Shown here piece after piece: positions 34,550 to 44,229 of a DNA stretch of 64,000 bases. The DNA comes from JBDLSY01 sp041170585 (lineage in GTDB: Bacteria; Pseudomonadota; Gammaproteobacteria; Burkholderiales; Burkholderiaceae_C). The stretch is from the NCBI GenBank assembly GCA_041170585.1, contig JBEDNN010000059.1, forward strand, positions 1 to 64,000. Reading direction: 5' to 3'. The position numbers were made by a program, and so were the translations under genes. The notes under the pieces are model-generated. The model did no database searches, was not told the DNA's origin, and was given only the letters and a program-made list of their open reading frames with translations. Numbering within the stretch: position 1 is the stretch's first letter; each line of letters opens with the position of its first letter.

Positions 34550-37500
34550 TTAACTGTCTATATTTTCGGTATGTGTGTAATTCGCTTCACCAGCAATATA
34601 ATTAAAACTATCAACAAACTTATTTTGCCGAAAATAAGCTACACTGCTACTGCTTACTTTAAAACGTTGGTGCATAGCAACTATACCGCGTGTTTGATTA
34701 GATTGAATGGTTATATGAACTATAGCACCTGATTTAGGCGATAAATATTCTTTTAATAAAGTATCTATTTGATGTTTTTCAGTAAGGTTTGGTTTCAAAA
34801 TAATATTGATTTGAGTACAACAATGTGCCCATAAACCGTCTATATCAACGACTTGATTCGCACTAATACGCATATCACCAGTGTCAGTAGATAGTATTCG
34901 TACTTTCATAGCCAAAAAAGTATCTACTTGTAAAATAGCTTGTGCGGCTAAAAAAGATTCATTAAATACGGCTACCTCAATGTGTGCAGTACGGTCATCT
35001 AAAGTGATATAAGCCATTTTTCCTTGCCGCCCTATTTGAGTACGTACCGCACGAACAATGCCTGATATCCATACATCAGAACGGTTGGGTTTATTGGGTG
35101 TATTCTGCGGTTTAAATCCATAGTTGCTTGGTTTTTTAGCGTGTTGTTGTTTTAAATCATTTAAGGGGATAGCCCCTAAAGCTCTAGCATCGTCAGCATA
35201 AGCATCAAACAAATGGCCGCTAAAATGATAGCCCAGTGCCATTTTTTCTTCTTGCAAACGTTCAGACAGTGTCCAATGAATAATGTGATCTAAATGCGGT
35301 AAATCTAAAGTGTGTGCTTCATCTGTACCAAATAAGGCGTTTTGACCTGCTGTTTGACTGGCGGCATCAGCAGCACTTAACGCTGCATCAACACTGGCAA
35401 GTAGTTTTGCACGGTTTGTATCTAAACTGTCAAATCCACCTGAACGAATTAGGGCTTCAATAGCCCGCCGATTGACTGCATGGCGATCAACGCGTGTACA
35501 AAAATCTAATAAACTAAGGTAAACGCCATTAAGTTTACGTTCAGACTCAATGGCTATAGCAGCATTTTCACCAGCACCTTTTAAGGCCCCTAAACCATAA
35601 CGAATATGAATTGAATCTTGCGGTATAAAACGGTGTACGCTTTGATTGACACAAGGTGGCAAAATAGTTAAGCCTTGCAGTCTAGCGTCGTCTACCAATA
35701 TTTGTAGTTGGTCTGTGTTGCCTGCATCTAAAGTTAATGCTGCTGCCATATAAGCGGCAGGATAATAGTACTTTAACCATGCCGTGTGGTATGAAATTAA
35801 ACCATAAGCTGCCGAATGAGATTTATTGAAACCGTAGTCAGCAAATTTTGCCATTAAGTCAAATAATCGGTCGGCTGTATTAGAATCAACATTGTTTTGA
35901 GCTGCACCGTTTAAAAATTTGGGCTTTTCAGCCTCTAAATCTTCTTTTTTCTTTTTACCCATAATGCGGCGTAATACATCTGCCCCACCAAGGCTATAGC
36001 CACCTACAATTTGAGCGACTTGCATCACTTGTTCTTGGTAAACCATGACGCCATAAGTTGGACGCAATACATCAGCCAACTGGGGCAGCATATACCAAGC
36101 ATCACGCCCGATTCCCGTTTGAGTTTGTTCTTTTTTACGGGCGATATAATCATCTACCATACCACTATTTAGTGGACCAGGGCGGTTTAAGGCCATCAGT
36201 GCAATGACATCATCAAAGCTATCAGCCCCCATATCCATACACAATTTTTTTGCACCACTGCCTTCACATTGAAAAATAGCTACCGTATTACCGCTAGAAA
36301 ACATATTAAGTACCGCAGCATCATCTAATGGGATTTGATCAAGCTCTAGCGTAGCATGGCTAATTTCATGGTGTAAATGAGTCATTGCACGAATATCATT
36401 TATTGCATAATCAATTACAGTTAAGTTTTTTAAGCCTAAAAAATCAAATTTTACTAAACCAATTGCCTCTACATCATCTTTGTCGTATTGTGAAATAGCA
36501 TCATCTGGTTTACCTGGTTGGCAATATAAAGGACAAAAATCAGTTAATTTACCAGGGGCGATTAATACACCGCCCGCGTGCATACCTACGTTTCGAGTTA
36601 AACCTTCTAAGGATTGCGATAAATCAACAATAGATTTGGCATCAGCTTCAGTGTCATAGCGGTGTTTAAATTGTGCTTCTTCTTTTAAGGTTCTAGCTAA
36701 GTCCCACGGGTCTGTAGGATTAGCAGGTATGAGTTTAGACAAACTATCACAATAGTTATAAGATATATCCAGCACACGCCCCACATCACGAACAACCGCT
36801 TTAGCACCCAGTGTACCAAAAGTGGCAATTTGACTGACGGCTGCACTGCCATAACGTTTTTTGACATATTGAATGACCATACCGCGTTTATCTTGACAAA
36901 AATCAATGTCAAAATCTGGCATGGATACCCGTTCTGGGTTTAAAAAGCGTTCAAATAATAAGTCGTAGGCTAAAGGATCTAAATCGGTAATACCTAAAGC
37001 ATACGCAACCAATGACCCTGCACCTGAACCCCGACCTGCTCCTACAGGTACACCATTTGTTCGCGCCCAAGCAATAAAATCAGCCACAATTAAAAAATAA
37101 CCAGGAAACCCCATACCATTAATGACGCTTAATTCATAAGACTGCCGGGTTTCATATTTTGGACGTTGTGCTTCACGAATGGCTTCATTTGGATATAAGC
37201 GATTTAAGCGTTTATTTAAACCTTGCTGAGTTTCTAAAGCTAAAAATGCTTCTACCGACATACCTTCAGGTGTAGGAAACACGGGTAACTGCGGTTTTCC
37301 AAGTGATAAGGTTAAGTTACACACCATTGCAATAGCCAATGTATTGCTTAAAGCAACTGGGACATCAGCAAACAGTGCTTGCATCTCTACGGTAGATTTA
37401 AAATATTGATCAGGTGAAAATCGCCGTACACGTTGTGTATCGGCCAACATCTCGCCTGCTGAAATACACACGCGTGCTTCGTGGGCGTCATAATCACTCA

Positions 37501-38152
37501 TACTCGCAAATTGAATCGCATGTGTGGCAACTACAGGCAGATGTGTACGTTGTGCTAAAGCAATCGCATGTTGTGTATACGCATTAACAGGTGCATTTGT
37601 GTGTTGGCTATCGCGTTGAAGTTCAATAAAAAATCCACTAGAATTGTCTTTAGCAAAGCGTGTTTGCCAAGACTGTGCCAATAAATCCAATGTATCAAAA
37701 TCTGTTCCAGCCATAATGGCTGTACCTATCTCGCCTTGTAGTCCGCCGCTTAACGCAATTAATCCAGATGTTGTATCGGGTGTAAGCCAGTTAGCATTAA
37801 TTTCGGGGCGGCCTTTCCAAGCGTTTTCAAGGTATGCGCGAGTAATAAGGCTGTTAAGTTGTAAATAACCTGTATAGTTACACACCAATATTAATAAACG
37901 GGTTGCGTGGTCGCGCTGACGGGGGTTACTAATCCATACATCAGTGCCACAAATAGCTTTAATACCCGCTTGTCTAGCTGCTTTATAAAATTTAATATAG
38001 CCAAATAAATTACTTAAATCGGTAAGGGCTAAAGCAGGTTGAACATGTTGAGCTGCCAGCTTGACGGCTTCATTGACGCGTAATAAACCATCTTGTACTG
38101 AAAATTCACTGTGTAGACGTAAATGAACAAAAGCATGAGTAGTAACAGACAT
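34550..38152 (-). CDS. dnaE: DNA polymerase III subunit alpha
   Basis: DnaE is the replicative polymerase. From the Met at 38152 it is 1200 residues: the PHP domain starts HLRLHSEFSVQDGL, the polymerase core has GRGSGAGSLVAYALGITDLDP and PDFDIDFCQDKRG (catalytic Asp residues), then FNKSHSAAYGLISY, helix-hairpin-helix and the OB-fold with GKMAYITLDDRTAHIEVAVF. The frame extends 17 hydrophobic residues upstream to 38203, which is unlikely to be real. The tau-binding C-terminus is present. It stands alone. Confidence 0.98.
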   Translation of the reverse strand: MSVTTHAFVHLRLHSEFSVQDGLLRVNEAVKLAAQHVQPALALTDLSNLFGYIKFYKAARQAGIKAICGTDVWISNPRQRDHATRLLILVCNYTGYLQLNSLITRAYLENAWKGRPEINANWLTPDTTSGLIALSGGLQGEIGTAIMAGTDFDTLDLLAQSWQTRFAKDNSSGFFIELQRDSQHTNAPVNAYTQHAIALAQRTHLPVVATHAIQFASMSDYDAHEARVCISAGEMLADTQRVRRFSPDQYFKSTVEMQALFADVPVALSNTLAIAMVCNLTLSLGKPQLPVFPTPEGMSVEAFLALETQQGLNKRLNRLYPNEAIREAQRPKYETRQSYELSVINGMGFPGYFLIVADFIAWARTNGVPVGAGRGSGAGSLVAYALGITDLDPLAYDLLFERFLNPERVSMPDFDIDFCQDKRGMVIQYVKKRYGSAAVSQIATFGTLGAKAVVRDVGRVLDISYNYCDSLSKLIPANPTDPWDLARTLKEEAQFKHRYDTEADAKSIVDLSQSLEGLTRNVGMHAGGVLIAPGKLTDFCPLYCQPGKPDDAISQYDKDDVEAIGLVKFDFLGLKNLTVIDYAINDIRAMTHLHHEISHATLELDQIPLDDAAVLNMFSSGNTVAIFQCEGSGAKKLCMDMGADSFDDVIALMALNRPGPLNSGMVDDYIARKKEQTQTGIGRDAWYMLPQLADVLRPTYGVMVYQEQVMQVAQIVGGYSLGGADVLRRIMGKKKKEDLEAEKPKFLNGAAQNNVDSNTADRLFDLMAKFADYGFNKSHSAAYGLISYHTAWLKYYYPAAYMAAALTLDAGNTDQLQILVDDARLQGLTILPPCVNQSVHRFIPQDSIHIRYGLGALKGAGENAAIAIESERKLNGVYLSLLDFCTRVDRHAVNRRAIEALIRSGGFDSLDTNRAKLLASVDAALSAADAASQTAGQNALFGTDEAHTLDLPHLDHIIHWTLSERLQEEKMALGYHFSGHLFDAYADDARALGAIPLNDLKQQHAKKPSNYGFKPQNTPNKPNRSDVWISGIVRAVRTQIGRQGKMAYITLDDRTAHIEVAVFNESFLAAQAILQVDTFLAMKVRILSTDTGDMRISANQVVDIDGLWAHCCTQINIILKPNLTEKHQIDTLLKEYLSPKSGAIVHITIQSNQTRGIVAMHQRFKVSSSSVAYFRQNKFVDSFNYIAGEANYTHTENIDS

Positions 38153-38290
38153 AGCAAGACTAATTAAGTAAAAATAAAAAACTATTGTAGTCGCCAAGTA
38201 CATTGGTAGTAAATTTAAGGGCTAGAATTTAAGTGTGTAAAATATACAAACACATAAAAATACATGTACAAAAACATATATAAAAAACAA

Positions 38291-38404
38291 GGTAATGTTA
38301 AATTTTAACTTTTATAATATTTATAGTGGTGCAGTAGCCTGTTAATTTTACTGGTTACTTCTTAATTATTAAATTTCTTGTATCAGTGCTATTTGAACAT
38401 TACC
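38291..38404 (+). mobile_element. Family A MITE-like element, copy 4
   Basis: A 114-bp copy between dnaE and argS. The octamer AAAAAACA lies at 38282-38289 and 38405-38412, with one extra A before the left end, so the duplication is present but offset by a base. The rest of the spacer (38204-38514) is ATATATAAA-rich with no gene. Confidence 0.9.
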
Positions 38405-38514
38405 AAAAAACATATATAAAAAGATATATAAAATATATATAAAAATTGTAAATAATTAATCATTAAAAAAAATAAACGGCTAAACTTGTGCCGTAGACAT
38501 TGTAAAATAATCAA

Positions 38515-40212
38515 ATGTTACATACTGAACTTATTCAATCTGCTTTTACTCGTGCTTTGCAAACCATCGCTTTGGCAGCCAATTACCCTGATTTTTTACC
38601 TGCTCCCGTTTTAGAACACCCTAAAGACCCTAATCACGGTGATATAGCGTGTACGGCAGCTTTGGTGTTTGCCAAGTTGTTTAAACAAACGCCTCGCTTA
38701 ATCGCAGAACAGTTAAAAATAGCTTTATTAGCCGACTTAACCATTGCACCATTGTTAGAAAGCGTTGAAATCGCTGGACCAGGGTTTATCAATATACGGC
38801 TATCGTTAGCCTTACACCAAGCGATTGTGCTGGATATTTTAGAAAACCCCGCCTATGGAGCAGGAACAGCCTATACCAATCAAGCGATCGTGGTAGAGTT
38901 TGTATCTGCTAATCCTACAGGGCCTTTACATGTTGGACACACGCGACAAGCTGCTTTAGGCGATGCGATTTGTAACTTGCTGACTACACAAGGTGCAGCA
39001 GTAACACGTGAGTTTTACTACAATGATGCGGGTAATCAAATTGCAAATTTAGCATTAAGTGTGCAGTTACAGTGTCAAGGTATCACCCCACTACTGGCTG
39101 ATGGCAGTCCTAATTTAAATTGGCCAGAAAATGGTTATCGTGGTGATTATATTGCTGATATAGCCAGTGATTACTTGGCTACTGATTATGATTTAAATGA
39201 TTTGAATGCTATTCGCCATTTTGCGGTTGCTTACTTACGTCAAGAACAAAACTTAGACTTACAAGCCTTAGGTTTAAGTTTTGATGTATTTTACTTAGAG
39301 TCTAGTTTATACACTGAAGGACATGTGCGTAATACGGTAGATGCTTTAATTGCATCAGGCAAAACCTATGAAGAGCAGGGAGCATTGTGGTTACGTAGTA
39401 CCGATTATGGTGATGATAAAGACCGAGTCATGCGTAAATCAAATTCAGAATACAGTGATAACGGCGGCTATACTTATTTTGTTCCAGATGTTGCTTATCA
39501 CGTCCAAAAATGGACACGCGGTTTTACCAAAGCGATTAATATACAAGGGACTGATCACCATGGGACTATTGCGCGGGTTAGGGCGGGTTTACAGGCTTTA
39601 AATATAGGCATTCCAAACGTTTACCCTGATTATGTTTTACACAGTATGGTAAAAGTGTTGCGTGGTGGTGTTGAAGTTAAAATCAGTAAACGTGCAGGTA
39701 GTTATGTAACTATGCGTGATTTAATTGATTGGGTAGGGCGTGATGCAGTACGTTATTTTTTAGTCAGTCGTAAAGCAGACAGCGAATTTGTATTTGATAT
39801 TGATTTAGCATTAGCAAAATCAGAAGACAATCCTGTATATTATATTCAATATGCACACGCACGTATATGCAGTGTATTTACTGCTGCACAAATAGACGAG
39901 GCTAAATTTGAATTTAATCCTAAAGCCATAAATATAGATTTACTAATAGCACCCAAAGAAATAACTTTATTAAAACGATTAGCAGAATACCCGAGTATGT
40001 TGGCATCAGCAGCACAGTTTAATGCACCGCATACTGTTGCACATTGGTTACGTGATTGTGCTGCAGATTTTCACAGTTACTACAATGCCGAAAAAGTATT
40101 GGTAGATAATAATGCTTTAAAAGAAGCGCGATTGGCTTTATACAGGTGTACCCGTCAAGTAATTAGACATGGATTAGCTTTATTAGGTATGTCAGCCCCT
40201 GAAAAAATGTAG
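38515..40212 (+). CDS. argS: Arginyl-tRNA synthetase
   Basis: A class I synthetase for tRNA-Arg. The 565 residues include the N-terminal Add-1 domain with PKDPNHGDIACTAALVFAK, the HIGH motif NPTGPLHVGHTRQAALGD near residue 135, the KMSK-like VKISKRAGSYVT near 383, and the helical anticodon-binding domain ending in GMSAPEKM. argS followed by a SPOR protein and dsbA is the Burkholderiales order. A family B element separates it from the SPOR gene. Confidence 0.98.
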   Translation: MLHTELIQSAFTRALQTIALAANYPDFLPAPVLEHPKDPNHGDIACTAALVFAKLFKQTPRLIAEQLKIALLADLTIAPLLESVEIAGPGFINIRLSLALHQAIVLDILENPAYGAGTAYTNQAIVVEFVSANPTGPLHVGHTRQAALGDAICNLLTTQGAAVTREFYYNDAGNQIANLALSVQLQCQGITPLLADGSPNLNWPENGYRGDYIADIASDYLATDYDLNDLNAIRHFAVAYLRQEQNLDLQALGLSFDVFYLESSLYTEGHVRNTVDALIASGKTYEEQGALWLRSTDYGDDKDRVMRKSNSEYSDNGGYTYFVPDVAYHVQKWTRGFTKAINIQGTDHHGTIARVRAGLQALNIGIPNVYPDYVLHSMVKVLRGGVEVKISKRAGSYVTMRDLIDWVGRDAVRYFLVSRKADSEFVFDIDLALAKSEDNPVYYIQYAHARICSVFTAAQIDEAKFEFNPKAINIDLLIAPKEITLLKRLAEYPSMLASAAQFNAPHTVAHWLRDCAADFHSYYNAEKVLVDNNALKEARLALYRCTRQVIRHGLALLGMSAPEKM

Positions 40213-40254
40213 TAAATAATAATATACTAAACAACCATGTTTATTAAAAATAAT

Positions 40255-40363
40255 GGCATTGCTACTTTAATATGGTTAATTCGTATATTTATAATATTTT
40301 CTTAGCAAAAATAAGGCTTATTTTAGATAAAAAATACAAAAACTGTTTTTAAGTAGCAATACC
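40255..40363 (+). mobile_element. Family B MITE-like element (subtype 1)
   Basis: A 109-bp copy with perfect ends and the exact 8-bp duplication AAAATAAT at 40247-40254 and 40364-40371. The interior is nearly identical to the interrupted copy at 7866. Confidence 0.94.
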
Positions 40364-40507
40364 AAAATAATAAATATTAAGTACGGCGATTTTTTTACTA
40401 AAATTTTACTAAAACTAAGTTTTTAACTATTTTAATTATCTTAACCATCTTAACTACTTTAATTAGTTTAACCATTCACCAATTTTCTGTGACTTTTTGA
40501 GTTTATT

Positions 40508-41353
40508 ATGAGCAAATCATCTTTACAACCAGGTACATCTTTAGGAATTCTTGTGGGGTTAGTATTTGGATTAGTCGCCGCCTCATTGGTGGCATTATAT
40601 TTAGCCAACACGGGTGCTCCAATACAAACCAGAGCACAAAATCCTTCTGTAAAAATAAATACACCACAAGACAGTACTCAAGTCCCTGACCCAAATGACT
40701 CTTTGTATGGTAAGCCCTTTCAACCAGAAACCGTTGAGTCTACACTTCAATTAACCGAAGAAGAACAGCAAGATGTAAAAAATAAAATTAAAATCAAAAA
40801 AGAAAATAAAGTTGTAAAACATTCCAAAGATGATTCTAGTACCAAAAAAGAGTCTTATACAGCGATTGATGATAATTTACCAGAAACCGACGCGAGTGAA
40901 GAGAAGGCTATAAAAAATACTTCAGCTGAATCGGTTAATGACCAAGATAGTATTGCTAAAATTGCTTCTCTTGTAACGCCAGAAACAATTGTTCGTAAAT
41001 CAATTCATAAAGAATCAGACAAAGAACCACCAAATAAAGAATCAGATATAAACATAAACGAGGAGAAAAATCGTGAAAAAAAGCTTTCATCTCAGATAAA
41101 TAATACAGACTCTACTAATAAAGGCGAACGTTATTTTGTACAAGTGGGTGCTTACGCGAATGCTGACGATGCTAAATCAGTACAGAGTAAAGCCGAAAAT
41201 CAAGGGATTGCTTTAAATATTTCATCACGTGAAGGAAACGGTGTGACTTTACACCGTTTGCGAACTAAAGCCTTGCAGCCTGCTGATGCTGAAAGATTGC
41301 GTAATACCATTAAAGCCAATGGTATGGAAGCTCAACTTGTCAAGGCACAATAG
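40508..41353 (+). CDS. SPOR domain membrane protein, FtsN-like
   Basis: A bitopic protein of 281 residues. One membrane helix (about residues 10-33, LGILVGLVFGLVAASLVALYL) is followed by a long, charged, low-complexity periplasmic linker rich in Lys, Glu and Ser. A C-terminal SPOR domain (about 205-281: RYFVQVGAYANADDAKSV, LHRLRTKALQPADAERL) binds denuded peptidoglycan at the septum. It occupies the position of the Burkholderiales FtsN-like gene between argS and dsbA. Confidence 0.92.
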   Translation: MSKSSLQPGTSLGILVGLVFGLVAASLVALYLANTGAPIQTRAQNPSVKINTPQDSTQVPDPNDSLYGKPFQPETVESTLQLTEEEQQDVKNKIKIKKENKVVKHSKDDSSTKKESYTAIDDNLPETDASEEKAIKNTSAESVNDQDSIAKIASLVTPETIVRKSIHKESDKEPPNKESDININEEKNREKKLSSQINNTDSTNKGERYFVQVGAYANADDAKSVQSKAENQGIALNISSREGNGVTLHRLRTKALQPADAERLRNTIKANGMEAQLVKAQ

Positions 41354-41405
41354 TTTGTGTTAATCTATAATCAAATTATTAAAAAAATAAAAGACTGCTT
41401 TTTTG

Positions 41406-41519
41406 GGTAATGTTCAAATAGTACTGATACAAGAAATTCAATAATTAAGAAGTAATTAGTAAAATCACTAAGACAACACACCAACATAAATATTGTAAAA
41501 GTTACAATTTAACATTACC
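41406..41519 (-). mobile_element. Family A MITE-like element, copy 5
   Basis: A 114-bp copy in reverse orientation, starting GGTAATGTTCAAATAG, with the exact 8-bp duplication CTTTTTTG at 41398-41405 and 41520-41527. It separates the SPOR gene from dsbA. Confidence 0.94.
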
Positions 41520-41578
41520 CTTTTTTGTTTATTTTTTAAGTTTTTCTCAAGTTTTATTTACTTACCTATTCACTTATT

Positions 41579-42325
41579 ATGACTAATTTAAAAAGACGTT
41601 CTTTTGTGGGTTTTAGCGTAACTATGGCTAGCCTTCTTTTAGCTACATTATTAACCACTAATAGTGTTTTAGCGCAAACTCCGCCTCCAGACGGTCAATA
41701 CCGCAAATTAGAAACGCCTGTTGCGACTACATCAGCGGCTAATAAAATTGAAGTGATTGAATTTTTTTGGTTTGGTTGTGGACACTGTAATGCTTTAGAC
41801 CCTGCTTTAGAGGCATGGCTGAAAAAAACGCCTGCTGATGTGTCTTTCAAACGCATACATGTCAGTTTTGGTGAACGTACAGATATACATCAACGCTTAT
41901 TTTTGACCTTAGAGGCTTTAGGGTTAAATGCGACACAAAACGCTTCAGTATTTACAGAAATTCATGCTAAAAATAAAAAAATGACTACTCGTGAAGAGGT
42001 GTTAGCATGGGCTCAATCACGTAATTTAGATATGAAAAAATTTACTGCTACGTTTGATGACCGTTTTACAATGGCACGCAAACAAGCGTTTGCTGCACAA
42101 TTACAAGCAGCTTACAAAGTAGATGGTGTTCCACATTTTGGCGTTAATGGTCAGTACATTACTTCACCTAGTATTGCAAGAAGCGAATTAGGCTTTTTTA
42201 ATACTTTAAATTATTTAATTCAAATCACCCGTAAAAAAAATAACCCAGCAACTGCTGTTACTACGGCAACGACACCAGTTAAACAAGCCATAAAGAAAAC
42301 TGAATCAAAAGTTATCTCAAAATAG
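41579..42325 (+). CDS. dsbA: Thiol:disulfide interchange protein DsbA
   Basis: The periplasmic oxidant that forms disulfides in exported proteins. A signal peptide covers about residues 1-32 (MASLLLATLLTTNSVLA). The thioredoxin fold carries the redox motif CGHC in FFWFGCGHCNALDP near residue 62 and the cis-Pro in VDGVPHFGVNG. A Thr/Lys-rich C-terminal tail of about 25 residues is an addition. The regenerating partner DsbB is not in the window. Confidence 0.95.
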   Translation: MTNLKRRSFVGFSVTMASLLLATLLTTNSVLAQTPPPDGQYRKLETPVATTSAANKIEVIEFFWFGCGHCNALDPALEAWLKKTPADVSFKRIHVSFGERTDIHQRLFLTLEALGLNATQNASVFTEIHAKNKKMTTREEVLAWAQSRNLDMKKFTATFDDRFTMARKQAFAAQLQAAYKVDGVPHFGVNGQYITSPSIARSELGFFNTLNYLIQITRKKNNPATAVTTATTPVKQAIKKTESKVISK

Positions 42326-42332
42326 CAATTAT

Positions 42333-42416
42333 TAATTCGTGATTATTAATTCGTGATTATTAATTCGTGATTATTAATTTGTAATTATTAATTCGTAATT
42401 ATTAATTCGTAATTAG
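42333..42416. repeat. 14-bp tandem repeat array joined to a truncated family A element
   Basis: Six units of TAATTCGTGATTAT and close variants. The last unit merges into family A sequence (TAATTAGTAAAATCA). The sequence drifts from GTGATTAT units on the left to GTAATTAG next to the element, as if the array had grown out of it. Confidence 0.9.
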
Positions 42417-42482
42417 TAAAATCAATAAGATAATATACCACTACCAACATAAATACTGTAAAAGTTAAAAATTAACATTACC
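42405..42482 (-). mobile_element. Truncated family A element
   Basis: The right 78 bases of a reverse-oriented family A copy, ending TTAACATTACC. The left 36 or so bases are replaced by the tandem array. No target duplication can be assessed because the left end is gone. Confidence 0.88.
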
Positions 42483-42522
42483 GTAAAATCAACATAAACA
42501 GTTTATATTTTGCCTAAAATTA

Positions 42523-43056
42523 ATGGTTTTTAAAACACTATCGCGAATCATTTTAATCTGTTTATGTGTGTTTCAACTCGCTTGTTCACCGACTTTTAAC
42601 TGGCGTACCATCCATTTTTCGACTCACGGAGACCACTATAATATTTTATTTCCGGGTGTGCCACTCAATGCTCAAAAATTATTAAAAATAGCCAATCAAC
42701 AAGGAGTATTAACCTTAGTCGCCGTCCAAAAAGACACTGCGCAATGGGCGTTAGGGCATATTCCTGCCGCAAATGAATCGGCTGCTCGGGCAATTGCTGA
42801 ATCTTTGTCAGATAGTTTTTCTAGCAAAATTAGTTCAATTGCTTCGCGTAAGGCATTAAAAATACCCAATACATTGGGTTCATTTGAAGTCAATTATTCA
42901 CCTTTTGTTATTGAAAATAAGCCCTACATTGCAATAGCACGTTTTATATGGACAAAAAATGCAGCTTATCAGGTACTGGCAATCGGTCAAACAGACGATT
43001 TACCGCTTGATATAGCTACTGTGTTTGTTTCTAGTTTACAGTTTACTTCGCCTTAA
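42523..43056 (+). CDS. Hypothetical lipoprotein of the dsbA region
   Basis: A 177-residue protein with a type II signal peptide: ILICLCVFQLAC puts the lipidated Cys at residue 21. The mature part has no motif I recognise, but its layout (VNYSPFVIENKPYIAIARFIWTKN) resembles the conserved lipoprotein that follows dsbA in Burkholderiales. It is probably anchored to a membrane facing the periplasm. Function unknown. Confidence 0.8.
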   Translation: MVFKTLSRIILICLCVFQLACSPTFNWRTIHFSTHGDHYNILFPGVPLNAQKLLKIANQQGVLTLVAVQKDTAQWALGHIPAANESAARAIAESLSDSFSSKISSIASRKALKIPNTLGSFEVNYSPFVIENKPYIAIARFIWTKNAAYQVLAIGQTDDLPLDIATVFVSSLQFTSP

Positions 43057-43145
43057 TTTTTCACTGCGTTTATTGCATTTATTTAAATAGCTGTGGGCTA
43101 CAATATCGGTTTTATAACTTTTTTAAAATACAGGATCTGTACTCT

Positions 43146-44126
43146 ATGACATTAGGCGTAAATACATTTAAACCTGTTGTGACAACAGCACTGAACCAAA
43201 TAGGGGAAATCGTAACAGTAGGTTCGCCTATTGCAGGTAAGGTGCGTGATTCTTATACTTTAGGCAATCAATCTTTGTACCGTGCCATTGTTACCACCGA
43301 TAGAATATCTGCATTTGACCGAGTGATTGGTTTAGTGCCGGGTAAAGGGGCTATGCTCAACAGCTTGTCAGCTTGGTGGTTTGAACAATTAAACGACATT
43401 GTACCCAACCATTTCTTAACGTTACCTCATCCCAATGTAATGTGTGTTCGTCAAGCAAAAACTTTGCCGATTGAAGTCGTTGTACGTGGATATATTACAG
43501 GCTCAACGAGTACTTCTTTATGGACTTTATACGAGCAAGGACAACGGCACGCCTACGGCATTACTTTGCCTGAAGGTTTAAAGAAAAATGATAAACTACT
43601 TAAGCCCGTGATTACTCCTACAACAAAAGCTAATTTAGGTGCGCATGATGAACCTATTAGTAGCGATGCTATTGTTAGTAATGGTCTTGTATCACTTGAG
43701 TTATGGCAACAAATACAAACAACGGCTTTGGCACTATTTACTAAAGGGCAGTTATTAGCCGATGCTGCGGGTTTGATTTTGGTAGATACTAAGTATGAAT
43801 TTGGAATAATTGATGGTCAATTGGCTTTGATTGACGAGGTACATACCCCTGATTCTAGCCGCTATTGGAATAAAACGAGCTATCAAGCAAACCCTAACAC
43901 GCCATACAGCTACGATAAAGAGCAGCTACGCTTATGGTTGGCTTCTAAAGGCTATCGGGGTGAAGGTAAAATCCCTGTTTTAGATACAGAAATCATAAAT
44001 ATTTTGCAAAACAATTATGCTTTTATAGTTGATTCTTTGACTAAACACACTGCCAAACCTGTAGACAGTAGTGTGGCTGCTATTCATGCACAGGTGCAAG
44101 TTTTAAATACGCAATATTCTGGGTAA
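43146..44126 (+). CDS. purC: Phosphoribosylaminoimidazole-succinocarboxamide synthase, non-proteobacterial type
   Basis: PurC adds aspartate to CAIR in purine synthesis. The 326 residues show GKVRDSYTLG, TTDRISAFDRVIG, VVVRGYITGSTSTSLW, TPTTKANLGAHDEPIS and LILVDTKYEFG with IDEVHTPDSSRYW. The STSLWTLYEQG segment and the long C-terminus recall the form I associate with Chloroflexi, Deinococcus and similar groups rather than the usual Burkholderiales enzyme; this is from memory, not a search. AGGA lies about 11 bases before the ATG. purF follows. Confidence 0.96.
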   Translation: MTLGVNTFKPVVTTALNQIGEIVTVGSPIAGKVRDSYTLGNQSLYRAIVTTDRISAFDRVIGLVPGKGAMLNSLSAWWFEQLNDIVPNHFLTLPHPNVMCVRQAKTLPIEVVVRGYITGSTSTSLWTLYEQGQRHAYGITLPEGLKKNDKLLKPVITPTTKANLGAHDEPISSDAIVSNGLVSLELWQQIQTTALALFTKGQLLADAAGLILVDTKYEFGIIDGQLALIDEVHTPDSSRYWNKTSYQANPNTPYSYDKEQLRLWLASKGYRGEGKIPVLDTEIINILQNNYAFIVDSLTKHTAKPVDSSVAAIHAQVQVLNTQYSG

Positions 44127-44229
44127 TTAGTAATTATCGTTTTATATTGTTTTATATTGTTTTGTATTGTTTTATATATTATTCAATATATACACTTTTA
44201 CTTTCTTATGCCTATTTCAAGATAAAACT

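Noticed and set aside
34335..34553. 72-codon plus-strand frame in the msbA-dnaE spacer
   Set aside because: It is made of TTGTTTA and ATT repeats and codes only Ile, Tyr, Val and Phe runs; slippage sequence, not a gene.
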